Below are positions 7,102 to 14,945 of a DNA stretch of 64,000 bases, piece by piece. This DNA is from Qaidamihabitans albus (GTDB taxonomy: Bacteria > Actinomycetota > Actinomycetes > Mycobacteriales > Pseudonocardiaceae), in assembly GCF_016464705.1 (NCBI RefSeq), contig NZ_JAEHOB010000012.1:111190-175189 (forward strand). The letters run 5' to 3'. The number at the start of each line of letters is the position of its first letter. The stretch's first letter is position 1. The position numbers and the translations under genes are program-made. The notes under the pieces were generated by a model that worked only from the letters and a program-made list of their open reading frames with translations, was not told the origin of the DNA and searched no databases.

Positions 7102-9258
7102 TCACCTGGCTTCGCTGGCGCGCTCGCCGTGTGCCGGCCGCGGCTGGGCGAACATCCGAACACCGATGTCGTCGAGCCCGCGTAGCCGTGCGCCGCCGGT
7201 GGTGACATCGAGGCTGACGTCGTGGTCGCTGAGCCCGAGGCGGCTGATGCTCAGTGGCAGGTAGCGCTCGGGAAGGACGGGATCGCACCACAGGCGACCG
7301 CTGGGAATCTGCGGGTCGAAGCGGAGCAACGTGCGCAGCAGGTGTAGCGGGGTCGCCGCGGCCCAGGCTTGCGGCGTGCACGAGGTCGGGTAGGGCACTG
7401 GTGGATCGAACTCGTCACGGGGAAAGCCGCAGAACAGTTCGGGCGGCCGGTGGTCGAAACAGGTCGCCGCGTCCAGGATCGCCTCGGCGACGCGCTGCGC
7501 GTGCTCGACGAACCCGTATCGCATGAGCCCGGCAGCGCAGATGGCGTTGTCGTGGGGCCAGACCGATCCGTTGTGGTAGCTCATGGGGTTGTAGGCGGTC
7601 ATCGACGTGGCGAGGGTGCGGATGCCCCAGCCGCTGAACATCTCCGGCGAGAGCAGGTGCTGCGCGACGGCGGGCGCCTTGTCGTCATCGACGATGCCGG
7701 TCCACAGGCAGTGGCCGATGTTCGAGGTGAGCGAGTCGATGGGGCGCTTCTCGGCGTCGAGGCCAAGCGCGTACCAACCGCGCTCGGGAAGCCAGAAGGC
7801 CTCGTTGAACGCGCGTTTGAGGCTCGTCGCCTTATCCTCCCAGTGCCGTGCTGCATCGAGGTCGCCGGCTTCGGCGGCGAAGTGCGCGCGGGCGATGTAG
7901 GCAGCGTAGGTGTAGCCCTGCACCTCGGCCAACGCGATGGGTGAGTGGGCGAGGTCGCCGTCGGCGAAGGTGATGCCGTCCCAGGAGTCCTTCCAGCCCT
8001 GGTTGGCCAGCCCGTGCTCAGTGGCCCGCTGGTACTCGACGAACCCGTCACCGTCGAGGTCACCGTGGCGTTCGATCCAGTCCAAGGCTCGGTCGGCATG
8101 CGGCAGCAGGGCCTCGACCTCGCGTTGGTCCAGGCCCCAGCGGCGCAGTTCGCCGAGCAGCATGACGAACAGCGGGGTGGCGTCGGCAGTGCCGTAGTAG
8201 ATGTTGCCGCCGCCGAGGGCGAGGGAGGCGGCGGGGCCGAACCGCATCTCGTGCAGGATCCGGCCAGGTTGCTCCTCGGTGCGGGGATCGACGGTCGTGC
8301 CCTGGTAGGCGGCCAGTGTCTGTAGGGTGCCCAGGGCGAGCCGCTCGTCCAGTGGCAGCAGCATCCAGGAAGTGAGCAGCGAGTCACGGCCGAACACGGC
8401 CATGAACCAGGGCACGCCCGCGGCGACCACGGCGCGCTCGGGGTGGCGGGGGTCGAAGATGCGCAGCGACCCGAGGTCGTCGACGCTGCGCTCCAGCGCG
8501 GCGGCCAGGCCCGCGTCGCTGGTGCTGACCTCTGGGCCGCGGCTGCGCCACTCGCGCAGGCTGCGGGCGGGCAGGGTGTGCTCAACGGGGTAGCCGCACG
8601 GGTGTCGCAACGGCATCGGCACACCGCCGTCGATAGGCCTGGCTTCGACGCAGGTCGCCCACTCGCTCCGCGGTGGAATCAACACGTCCCAGTTCAGCGT
8701 GGTCCCGTCCATGACCGGGGCGCGCAGCGCCGTGACTGCCACCCCGTGGATGCGGTCGGCTCGGCGACGAGTCAGCTCGAGGATTCTCCCCGTCCTGCTG
8801 ACGGAGATGTTCTCCGCCGGATGGGCGCGGCCCTCCTTGACCTCGAACAGATCCGCGAAGTCGGCCCACACGTGCAGGTCCACGGCGCAGGTGGCGGCGG
8901 TGGGGCCGACGTTGCGGATCTCGATGTCTTCCCGCATGCCGTCACCGACATACCGCCTGACGATGACCAGCAACGAGCTGTCCGCGTGGCCCGGCGCGGG
9001 AGGAACTCGACCGAGGAACGTTGCGGCGAAGGGCTCGTCCAGCACCGCGGTGAGCGGCTCGGGCCGCCTGCCGTCAATACGCAACTCCCGGGTTGACAGA
9101 AACCGGGTGTCCCGCGCGAAGAGCCCGTGCGCGTTGCCGGGCAGGATCGCGCCGTCGCCGGCGCTGATGCAGAAGGTGGACCCGTCGATCACTGTGACGT
9201 GGCCGTCCGTCGACCTGCGTCCGGCCGGTCCGCCCGTGCTCGCCCATGGCATCGTCAC
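7102..9258 (-). CDS. Glycogen-debranching-type alpha-1,6-glucosidase (GDE_N_bis family)
   Basis: This intact protein has about 718 residues. The first 270 residues form the N-terminal beta-domain typical of the bis-type debranching family, with GLFARDTRFLS near residue 45. The rest is an alpha/alpha-barrel with GVPWFMAVFGRDSLLTSW, NQGWKDSWDG (likely acidic catalytic residues) and YHNGSVWPHDN. It probably removes glucose from branch points of glycogen or a related glucan in the cytoplasm. The GTG at 9258 is chosen because GGAGGTC lies 8 bases upstream; an ATG follows at 9252. It starts 29 bases after the GT4 gene and is the last gene of a minus-strand unit from 14273. The exact linkage attacked is not readable. 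Confidence 0.85.
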   Translation of the reverse strand: MTMPWASTGGPAGRRSTDGHVTVIDGSTFCISAGDGAILPGNAHGLFARDTRFLSTRELRIDGRRPEPLTAVLDEPFAATFLGRVPPAPGHADSSLLVIVRRYVGDGMREDIEIRNVGPTAATCAVDLHVWADFADLFEVKEGRAHPAENISVSRTGRILELTRRRADRIHGVAVTALRAPVMDGTTLNWDVLIPPRSEWATCVEARPIDGGVPMPLRHPCGYPVEHTLPARSLREWRSRGPEVSTSDAGLAAALERSVDDLGSLRIFDPRHPERAVVAAGVPWFMAVFGRDSLLTSWMLLPLDERLALGTLQTLAAYQGTTVDPRTEEQPGRILHEMRFGPAASLALGGGNIYYGTADATPLFVMLLGELRRWGLDQREVEALLPHADRALDWIERHGDLDGDGFVEYQRATEHGLANQGWKDSWDGITFADGDLAHSPIALAEVQGYTYAAYIARAHFAAEAGDLDAARHWEDKATSLKRAFNEAFWLPERGWYALGLDAEKRPIDSLTSNIGHCLWTGIVDDDKAPAVAQHLLSPEMFSGWGIRTLATSMTAYNPMSYHNGSVWPHDNAICAAGLMRYGFVEHAQRVAEAILDAATCFDHRPPELFCGFPRDEFDPPVPYPTSCTPQAWAAATPLHLLRTLLRFDPQIPSGRLWCDPVLPERYLPLSISRLGLSDHDVSLDVTTGGARLRGLDDIGVRMFAQPRPAHGERASEAR

Positions 9259-9286
9259 AGCCAGGACCTCCAGGCACACTGTCGGG

Positions 9287-10366
9287 TCAAGCCTCGAGGA
9301 CGGGTACCGCGTCGAGAGGGCGCAAGGCCCGCTCCGCCGCCGGGAACCGTCTCGTCAGAATCGAACGATAGACCTGCTCGTGGTCGCGTACCATGCGCTC
9401 GAGCGAGAACCGCTGTTCGGCGGCTGCGCGACACCGGGCGCGATCGAGGGCGCCGAGGCGGTCCAGGGCGGCGGCCATCTCATCGTCGCCCTCGCACAGG
9501 TAGCCGGTTCTCCCGTGGTCGACAATCTCCGGGGCCGCGCCACGGGAAAAGGCGAGCACCGGTGTCGCGCAGGCAAGCGCCTCAGCCATCACCAGGCCGA
9601 ACGGCTCCGGCCAACCGATTGGGTTGACCAGCGCGTCGGCGTGGCGCATCAGCTCGAGCCGACGTGGCAGCGGCTGCTCGGCAGGCCAGTCGTCGCCCGC
9701 CGAAAGCAGCGGGCGCACCTCCCGCTCGAAGTACTCTTGCTCCGCTCGCTCGCGAATCTTGGTAGCCATGATGAGCGTGCGGCCCGCCCGTTTCGCGATG
9801 CGCACCGCCCGGTGTACGCCCTTGTCAGCGCACATCCGGCCGACGAACAGCAGGTAGCCTCCGCCGCCGGGCCCTGCCCGGTACAAGTCGAGATCGATCC
9901 CGTGGTGCACTACCGCGGCGATCGGAATGTCGCCCGCGGCCAGCGCCTGTGCGTGAGATACAGCCACGACCGCCGTGTGGCGGGCGATCTCACGGAAGAC
10001 CCGGCGGCTGACCGGGGTGAAGGGTCCGTGGTGGGTGGTCACCACCGGTGGCGAGCCCAGGCGGCGGTGTGTGGCCAGCAGCGGCCCGAGCATCGTGTGG
10101 TCGTGGATAATGTCGGCGTCCGACAGTTCTTCGTAGGCGGCGAGCACGTGGGCTGCCTCGAGCAGGCTGTCACCCATGGGCTCTGCCGCGACCGGGTACA
10201 GGCTTCGTCGATGCACGGGTGTCGTCGACTCGCCGACGGTGAACAGCTGGACGTCGTGCCCGCGGGCGGCCAGGCCACGGGCAAGGTTGTCCACCACGAC
10301 TTCGGTGCCCCCGTAGGCGGGCGGAGGCACGGGCACCCACGGGGGCGCGATCAGCCCGATCCGCAT
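9287..10366 (-). CDS. GT4-family glycosyltransferase
   Basis: This is a 359-residue enzyme of GT-B fold. The N-terminus has PPPAYGGTEVVVDNLARGL with the GGTE acceptor-site loop. A glycine-rich LLFVGRMCADKGVHRA follows at about residue 190, and the donor-binding E-x7-E motif lies in EPFGLVMAEALACATPV. It transfers a sugar from a nucleotide donor; the acceptor is unknown. Its position between a zinc-ribbon gene (its start directly abuts that stop at 10369) and the debranching enzyme suggests glucan or oligosaccharide metabolism. The start MRIGLIAPPW at 10366 fits the family. Confidence 0.85.
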   Translation of the reverse strand: MRIGLIAPPWVPVPPPAYGGTEVVVDNLARGLAARGHDVQLFTVGESTTPVHRRSLYPVAAEPMGDSLLEAAHVLAAYEELSDADIIHDHTMLGPLLATHRRLGSPPVVTTHHGPFTPVSRRVFREIARHTAVVAVSHAQALAAGDIPIAAVVHHGIDLDLYRAGPGGGGYLLFVGRMCADKGVHRAVRIAKRAGRTLIMATKIRERAEQEYFEREVRPLLSAGDDWPAEQPLPRRLELMRHADALVNPIGWPEPFGLVMAEALACATPVLAFSRGAAPEIVDHGRTGYLCEGDDEMAAALDRLGALDRARCRAAAEQRFSLERMVRDHEQVYRSILTRRFPAAERALRPLDAVPVLEA

Positions 10367-10368
10367 GC

Positions 10369-10575
10369 TCAGCCTCCCGTTGCTCGGTGCATCGTGTCGG
10401 CACGGGCTATCCGTCCGAGCTGGAGGTGCCAGCACGCCCCGCACGCAGTGCAGCAGAAGTTCGTGCGCTCGGCGTCGACGACCGCCTTGATGTCGGCGGA
10501 TCCGCAGTCCGGGCAGGTCTTCACGGGTTCGAACGCGGGCCCGAAGTCGAGCTTGGCCCGGTAGGTGAACGACAT
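10369..10575 (-). CDS. Small zinc-ribbon protein (68 aa)
   Basis: The product begins MSFTYRAKLDFGPAFEPVKT. It carries two Cys pairs, CPDCG and CCTACG, spaced as a rubredoxin-like zinc ribbon, and ends at residue 68. No catalytic domain is visible. It may bind nucleic acid or regulate the glycosyltransferase whose start codon follows its stop directly, but I do not recognise a characterised homologue. A DevR-type box (10613-10626) lies 38 bases before the start, giving this gene and the two downstream genes their own promoter inside the longer unit. Confidence 0.75.
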   Translation of the reverse strand: MSFTYRAKLDFGPAFEPVKTCPDCGSADIKAVVDAERTNFCCTACGACWHLQLGRIARADTMHRATGG

Positions 10576-10612
10576 GTCAGGCAGCAAACGCGATATTCGT
10601 GATGCGCGGACA

Positions 10613-10626
10613 GGGCCGAACGTCAC
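10613..10626. promoter_or_regulatory. DevR-type box before zinc-ribbon gene
   Basis: GGGCCGAACGTCAC keeps the half-sites and spacing of the palindrome with two mismatches. It lies exactly in the short gap between the USP stop (10627) and the zinc-ribbon gene start (10575). Confidence 0.5.
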
Positions 10627-11298
10627 TCACGGAAAGGCCAACGGGACCAACATGACCGGCATGTCGGCGTGGGCCACCGTCGCGCGCACGGTGCGTGCCC
10701 GTCCCGCGTCGAGATGTTGCGACCAGCCGAGCGCGATCAGATCCGCGCCCTCGCTGACGGCCACGTGCACGACGTGCTCTCCGGGCACGCCGTGGCGCAG
10801 TTCCAGCCGGATGTCCCGCGGTGTGCTGCACCGGATCCGGAACTCATCCTCCCACCCTTGGCGCGCATGCGCGGCCTGGTCCCAGAACAGCGGGGTGGTG
10901 GCCTCGTCGAAGACGTGCAGGATCACGAGCTCGATCCCGGCGTCGGCGAAAAGCCGCATCGTGTCCCCGACCGCGGCGGCCGCTTCCGCGCTGCCGTCCA
11001 GCGGCAACAGCACCCGGGAGATCGCGGGCCCGTGCACTGCGACGAATCCCGGCGGAACGACGACGATCGGCTTGCTCGAGTGGCTGGCGATCCGCCACGA
11101 CGGCGCATCACGCAGGAGCACACCGACGGCGGTCTCCGGTCTCTCGAGCGCGTCGAGCAGGGCCGCCGCATGGTCCTCGACGGTGAGATCGACCTCCACG
11201 GTCCGCACGTCGGCGCGGAGCACGGTCGCCATCGCGGTGGCCACGCTGGACACGGTGTCCCGGCATTCCCGGCTCGACGCGGCAAGCACTTGTGTCAT
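10627..11298 (-). CDS. Universal stress protein (UspA-like)
   Basis: The 223-residue protein is longer than a single Usp domain (about 145). The C-terminal part has the Usp core (SRVLLPLDGSAEAAAAVGDT, then GADLIALGWSQ), while the N-terminal 85 residues look like a degenerate second domain. The usual ATP-loop G-x2-G-x9-G is not preserved, so ATP binding is doubtful. Its ATG overlaps the TGA of the upstream GH65 gene, which indicates translational coupling. USPs are classic members of DosR regulons and act in persistence under hypoxia. Confidence 0.8.
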   Translation of the reverse strand: MTQVLAASSRECRDTVSSVATAMATVLRADVRTVEVDLTVEDHAAALLDALERPETAVGVLLRDAPSWRIASHSSKPIVVVPPGFVAVHGPAISRVLLPLDGSAEAAAAVGDTMRLFADAGIELVILHVFDEATTPLFWDQAAHARQGWEDEFRIRCSTPRDIRLELRHGVPGEHVVHVAVSEGADLIALGWSQHLDAGRARTVRATVAHADMPVMLVPLAFP

Positions 11299-13340
11299 GG
11301 CACTCGTCCCGTCGGCAGCCGGGCATGCCCGGTTACACTGCGGACCTCGGATCCCCGCAGGCAAACCCGCAGCGGCGCGTCGACGTCGATGTCGATGACA
11401 TCCCGCGTGATGTCCAGTCGGACGCGGTGTCCCAGACAGCAAAAGCTCACGCCGAGGCTGCCCCAGTCGCTCGGCAGGGCCGGATCGAGATGCAACACGC
11501 CCCTGCGTACGCGGACGCCGGCGAAGCCGAACAGCAGCGCCTGCCAGGCGCTGCCTATCGTGGCCAGATGCAGCCCGGCGGCCGTGGTGCCGGTCAGATC
11601 GTCCAGGTCCAGGCGCAGCGCGATCCGCAGCAGCCGCAACGCCTCGTCCGGCTGCCCGGCCCGCGCCAGCAGGGACGCGGTGATGCCCGGTGACAGGGAC
11701 GAGCCGTGCGCGGTGCGCGGCAGGTAGAAATCCAGGTTCGGGCGAAGCGTTCCCGGCGCGGTCTCGTCGGGCACGAGGTGATGCAGCATCAGGACGTCCG
11801 GCTGTTTGCTGATCTGCGACGCAGCTATGCGTTGCGGGCCCAGCAGGACATCAGCGGCCACGGGTGGCCGAGCGAGGTCGGCGATGAGGAGCGGTTCCAG
11901 CCCGAAGTACCCGGCGAACTGCTCGTACAGGCCCGTGGCCGCGTCATGGCCGTCCACGATCTTCGCCGCCAGCCCGCGGAACGTGGCGCCCTCGTCGCCG
12001 CCGACCAGGTCCGCGGCAGTCCGTAGATTCCAGCGCGCCATGACATTGGTGTAGGCATTGTCCGTCACCGACTCGTGGTACTCGTCCGGGCCGATCACGT
12101 CTTCGAGGTGGCCGTGGCCGTCGCGATCCAGCCGAACCCGCGACGCCCAGTAGCGCGCCGTGTCGATCAGCAGCGCGCGCCGCCGCCCGCGCAGGAACCG
12201 CCGCTGGCTGGTCCACTGTGCACAGTGCCAAGCCGCCCATGCCACGTCGGCGGTGATATGTTCTTCGAGCGTTCCGGTCTTGATCACAACGGGCTGCCCT
12301 CCGAGGTCGCCCGACGTCGGCGTGACGTCGTGCCCGTCCGCCGCGGACTCCCACGGAAACCGCGCACCCCGATAACCGGCGGCGCGCGCCGCGGCCCGCG
12401 CCGCCGGGAGCCTGCGCACGCGGTAGTCGACCATCGCCAGCGCGAGTGCCGGGTCCATGCTCACCACAGCCGGTAGCACGAACACGTCGGCGTCCCAGAA
12501 CACATGACCGGCATAACCGTGCCCCGACAACCCACGCGCCCCGACGGCCGCCTCACCCTGCCCGCCGACATTGCACCACAGTTGAAACAATGCGAATCGG
12601 GCCGTGAGCTGCACATCCGGGTCGTCCGGGATGCGCACGTCTACCGCCGCCCAGCGATCTGCCCACACCGCGCGATGCTCGGCCAGCAGCCGGTCGAACC
12701 CCACCCGCCGCGCGGCCTCGACCGCCGCCTCGACGACCTCGATGCCACCCGTGCCGTAGGCGGCGAACCGCTCCACCGTCCGCGTGCCACGATTCTCGCG
12801 GGAATCGTGGATTGCCACCGCAGTGATCCCTGCGTCGCCGCCGACGCGCGCCCAGCATCGGCCCTCCTCCCCAGAGCCGCTGCTCATCGGCTCGTCACCG
12901 GGCGGCCGCAACCCGGCACCAGCACGAAGCCGCGTGGTCGCGGCCTCGGCCCGCAGCACCATCACCCCTGGCCGGTGCGCGGACACAAATCGCAGGGTCC
13001 GCACGGGGCAGGGCGCGCCGAGTTCCTCGCGCACCAGCACACCGCTGCGCAAGTCGAGCACGCGCCGGTCCGCCACCGGCGCGGGAGCGATGTCCAGCTG
13101 CGTCCAGTCGGGTCCCGGCAACAGGCGCTGTCGGGGCCCCGTGCCCGTGTACACGCCGGCAACCAGCACGGCCGGGCCGTCGCCCGGCGACTCCTCGACC
13201 GCGCCGCGGGTCGCGTACCCGCCGGCGCCCAGCGTGAACAACGTCTCGTCCACGCGGCGGCGCACCGGATCCCGGGTCGTCTGCTGAACCGTCCACGCGG
13301 GGTCCTCGCGCGGACCGGCCAGATCATCAACCGCTGTCAT
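11295..13340 (-). CDS. GH65 glycoside phosphorylase (trehalose/maltose/kojibiose type)
   Basis: This intact 681-residue enzyme has an N-terminal beta-sandwich and an (alpha/alpha)6 barrel. The barrel contains HVFWDADVFVLP and the family signature VIGPDEYHESV, whose Glu is the general acid, then HGSSLSPGITA near the phosphate site. GH65 enzymes split alpha-glucosides such as trehalose or kojibiose with phosphate, giving glucose-1-phosphate and saving ATP. Substrate cannot be assigned. The start MTAVDDLAGPREDP at 13340 overlaps the preceding HPF-like gene by 14 bases, and the stop overlaps the USP start. It belongs to the minus-strand unit. A second, longer GH65 gene lies at 32534. Confidence 0.88.
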   Translation of the reverse strand: MTAVDDLAGPREDPAWTVQQTTRDPVRRRVDETLFTLGAGGYATRGAVEESPGDGPAVLVAGVYTGTGPRQRLLPGPDWTQLDIAPAPVADRRVLDLRSGVLVREELGAPCPVRTLRFVSAHRPGVMVLRAEAATTRLRAGAGLRPPGDEPMSSGSGEEGRCWARVGGDAGITAVAIHDSRENRGTRTVERFAAYGTGGIEVVEAAVEAARRVGFDRLLAEHRAVWADRWAAVDVRIPDDPDVQLTARFALFQLWCNVGGQGEAAVGARGLSGHGYAGHVFWDADVFVLPAVVSMDPALALAMVDYRVRRLPAARAAARAAGYRGARFPWESAADGHDVTPTSGDLGGQPVVIKTGTLEEHITADVAWAAWHCAQWTSQRRFLRGRRRALLIDTARYWASRVRLDRDGHGHLEDVIGPDEYHESVTDNAYTNVMARWNLRTAADLVGGDEGATFRGLAAKIVDGHDAATGLYEQFAGYFGLEPLLIADLARPPVAADVLLGPQRIAASQISKQPDVLMLHHLVPDETAPGTLRPNLDFYLPRTAHGSSLSPGITASLLARAGQPDEALRLLRIALRLDLDDLTGTTAAGLHLATIGSAWQALLFGFAGVRVRRGVLHLDPALPSDWGSLGVSFCCLGHRVRLDITRDVIDIDVDAPLRVCLRGSEVRSVTGHARLPTGRVP

Positions 13341-13668
13341 GTCCGGAATGCGGCCGCGAGCGAACCCACCGGGCCACGAGCTGAGCCTGCCCGGTGATCT
13401 CGTCGTACACCCGGTCAATCGCGGCCCTCGGGGTGCAACCCGCGGTCGCGGCCCGCACTGCCCGCCCGGCCAGCACCGCCGTCACCTCGACCCGCATGCC
13501 GTGGCCATCGCGAGCCACCTCTACTCGCAGGGAGTCCAGCGGGTGTTCGGCCGCCAGGCACCGCAGCTGGTCCAGGGCGTAGCCGACGACCACCGGATCC
13601 ACGCGGCCCCGGGTGGTCACGTGTACGACCGGCTGATCCTGCCCCGTGGCTGTTGTCCCTTGAATCAC
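13327..13668 (-). CDS. HPF/S30EA-like small protein (putative ribosome hibernation factor)
   Basis: The 113-residue product shows the pattern of the HPF N-terminal fold. VVHVTTRGRVDPVVVGYALDQ starts the domain, a strand VEVTAVLAGRAVRAATAG follows, and then comes AIDRVYDEITGQ. Sequence conservation is low, so the assignment is by pattern. The GTG start at 13668 overlaps the TGA of the Rv1733c-like gene, with GGAG 7 bases upstream. Its end overlaps the GH65 start by 14 bases, so it is coupled on both sides. If correct, it would silence ribosomes in dormancy, next to the other HPF-type genes in the window (28351, 62210). Confidence 0.55.
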   Translation of the reverse strand: MIQGTTATGQDQPVVHVTTRGRVDPVVVGYALDQLRCLAAEHPLDSLRVEVARDGHGMRVEVTAVLAGRAVRAATAGCTPRAAIDRVYDEITGQAQLVARWVRSRPHSGHDSG

Positions 13669-14273
13669 GACCAGCTCCGATCCTGCTCGATGCGCTCCCA
13701 CTCGCGCGCCCACTGCGCGTGTCGCAGTCGATCAAGCCCCTTGCGCGTCAACCAGAATCCCGCGGACAGCACCACCACCGTGGCCAGCCAGATCGACACC
13801 GCGGCGCCCACGGCGCGGCGGGCCGCGTCACCTGGTGTCGTAGGAGCCGACGTCAGTTCACCATTGTCGTCGAGCCAGATCGGCACCTCACTGCCTGCCG
13901 GTGTGTCATAGTCGGCGCGAACGAAGCCGGTGCGCTCGCTGCCACCGGACAACACCCACTGCACCCGCACCCGCGCCCCAGACCTCGACACGGCGCGGGT
14001 ATCGCCGTAGGGCCGCGGTGGCGCGTTGGCCAGCAGGACAGCCGTGCCGCGGTGTCGACTGCTCATCTCCTGGCGGGCCGTTTCGAGTGCCTGCGCGCGG
14101 GTCTCCGACCCGGCCGACGCCGCGAAGGGAACTGCCAGCAGCGCCAGCAGCATGACCGTCAGCAGCGCCACGGCCTCCACACGGTCACTGCCACGTGCCA
14201 GGGGGTTACGCCCGAGGTGCATGAGGCGCCACAGACGCTGGAGCCGCAGCAGGTGCGGCGACGAAGCAGACAT
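13665..14273 (-). CDS. Rv1733c-family two-helix membrane protein
   Basis: This 202-residue protein starts with a basic stretch containing LMHLGRNPLARGSDRVEA, the family signature. It has a first membrane helix (about 38-55), a soluble loop of about 95 residues with AGSEVPIWLDDNGELTSAP, and a second helix (about 155-177) before a basic tail. M. tuberculosis Rv1733c is a DosR-regulon membrane protein and T-cell antigen of unknown function. The ATG at 14273 has a strong AAGGAGGT 8 bases upstream. It is the first gene of the seven-gene minus-strand unit, with a DevR-type box at 14340. An older dead copy lies at 1285-1689. Confidence 0.85.
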   Translation of the reverse strand: MSASSPHLLRLQRLWRLMHLGRNPLARGSDRVEAVALLTVMLLALLAVPFAASAGSETRAQALETARQEMSSRHRGTAVLLANAPPRPYGDTRAVSRSGARVRVQWVLSGGSERTGFVRADYDTPAGSEVPIWLDDNGELTSAPTTPGDAARRAVGAAVSIWLATVVVLSAGFWLTRKGLDRLRHAQWAREWERIEQDRSWS

Positions 14274-14339
14274 GGCGACCGACCTCCTTGCACAGCATGG
14301 CTCCACTGGCAGCGTCCTGCGGCACACCAGGCTGGCGAA

Positions 14340-14353
14340 GGGCCTAGAGACCC
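14340..14353. promoter_or_regulatory. DevR-type box, proximal of a divergent pair
   Basis: GGGCCTAGAGACCC is a DevR-type palindrome 67 bases before the Rv1733c-like start (14273, minus). Together with the site at 14363 it forms a two-box divergent control region. Confidence 0.6.
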
Positions 14354-14362
14354 CTGAGGGCC

Positions 14363-14376
14363 GGGACCTTCGCCAC
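14363..14376. promoter_or_regulatory. DevR-type box before adenosine-specific kinase
   Basis: GGGACCTTCGCCAC has one perfect half-site and lies 35 bases before the kinase start at 14412. It is 9 bases from the neighbouring box, close to the side-by-side arrangement used by DosR. Confidence 0.6.
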
Positions 14377-14411
14377 TGAACGCGGCCACGCGCGCCGCCC
14401 ACACTGGGCAC

Positions 14412-14894
14412 ATGGCCATCACAGCGGTCAGAATCGACAAACCCGAAGATCTCAACGTGATCGTCGGGCAGGCCCACTTCATCAAGACGGTCGAGGACCT
14501 GCATGAAGCCCTCGCTGGTACCAGCCCACACCTGCGCTTCGGGTTGGCGTTCTGCGAAGCGTCCGGGCCCCGGCTCATCCGCCACTCGGGGAACGACCCC
14601 GAATTGACCGAGCTCGCGATCAAGAACGCGCAGGCGATCGGAGCCGGCCACTCGTTCATCGTGTTCCTGCGCGAAGGCTACCCCGTCAACGTGCTGGGAG
14701 CCATCAAACAGGTCCCCGAGGTGTGCACCATCTTCTGCGCCACCGCCAACACCGTCGAGCTCATCATCGCCAGCACCGGGCTCGGGCGCGGCATCGTCGG
14801 CGTCATCGACGGCGCCGCATCGCAGAGCGTTGAAACCACCAAGGACCAGGCCGAACGCAAGGCCCTGCTGCGCCGGATCGGCTACAAGCCGTAG
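14412..14894 (+). CDS. Adenosine-specific kinase (DUF355)
   Basis: The 160-residue product matches the DUF355 family throughout, with AITAVRIDKPEDLNVIVGQA, FGLAFCEASGPRLIRHSG, AIGAGHSFIVFLREGYPVN and ICVGCATAN-like IFCATANTVELI. Archaeal members phosphorylate adenosine; the substrate in actinobacteria is not established here. It would recycle adenosine to AMP when RNA or cofactors are degraded. Length is normal and no lesion is seen. It is preceded by two DevR-type boxes and followed by the decayed baeRF gene in the same direction. Confidence 0.85.
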   Translation: MAITAVRIDKPEDLNVIVGQAHFIKTVEDLHEALAGTSPHLRFGLAFCEASGPRLIRHSGNDPELTELAIKNAQAIGAGHSFIVFLREGYPVNVLGAIKQVPEVCTIFCATANTVELIIASTGLGRGIVGVIDGAASQSVETTKDQAERKALLRRIGYKP

Positions 14895-14945
14895 CGAGGA
14901 AGCGGTGACGAGCCGGTAGGCAACGGACCGAAGGGAGCCGCTGTC

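Noticed and set aside
8699..10564. A 621-codon plus-strand open frame, and similar long open frames opposite real genes
   Set aside because: It is antisense to the debranching and GT4 genes, whose products show clear domains. The plus-strand translation is rich in Arg, Pro, Ala and Ser without motifs, a normal by-product of very high GC content.
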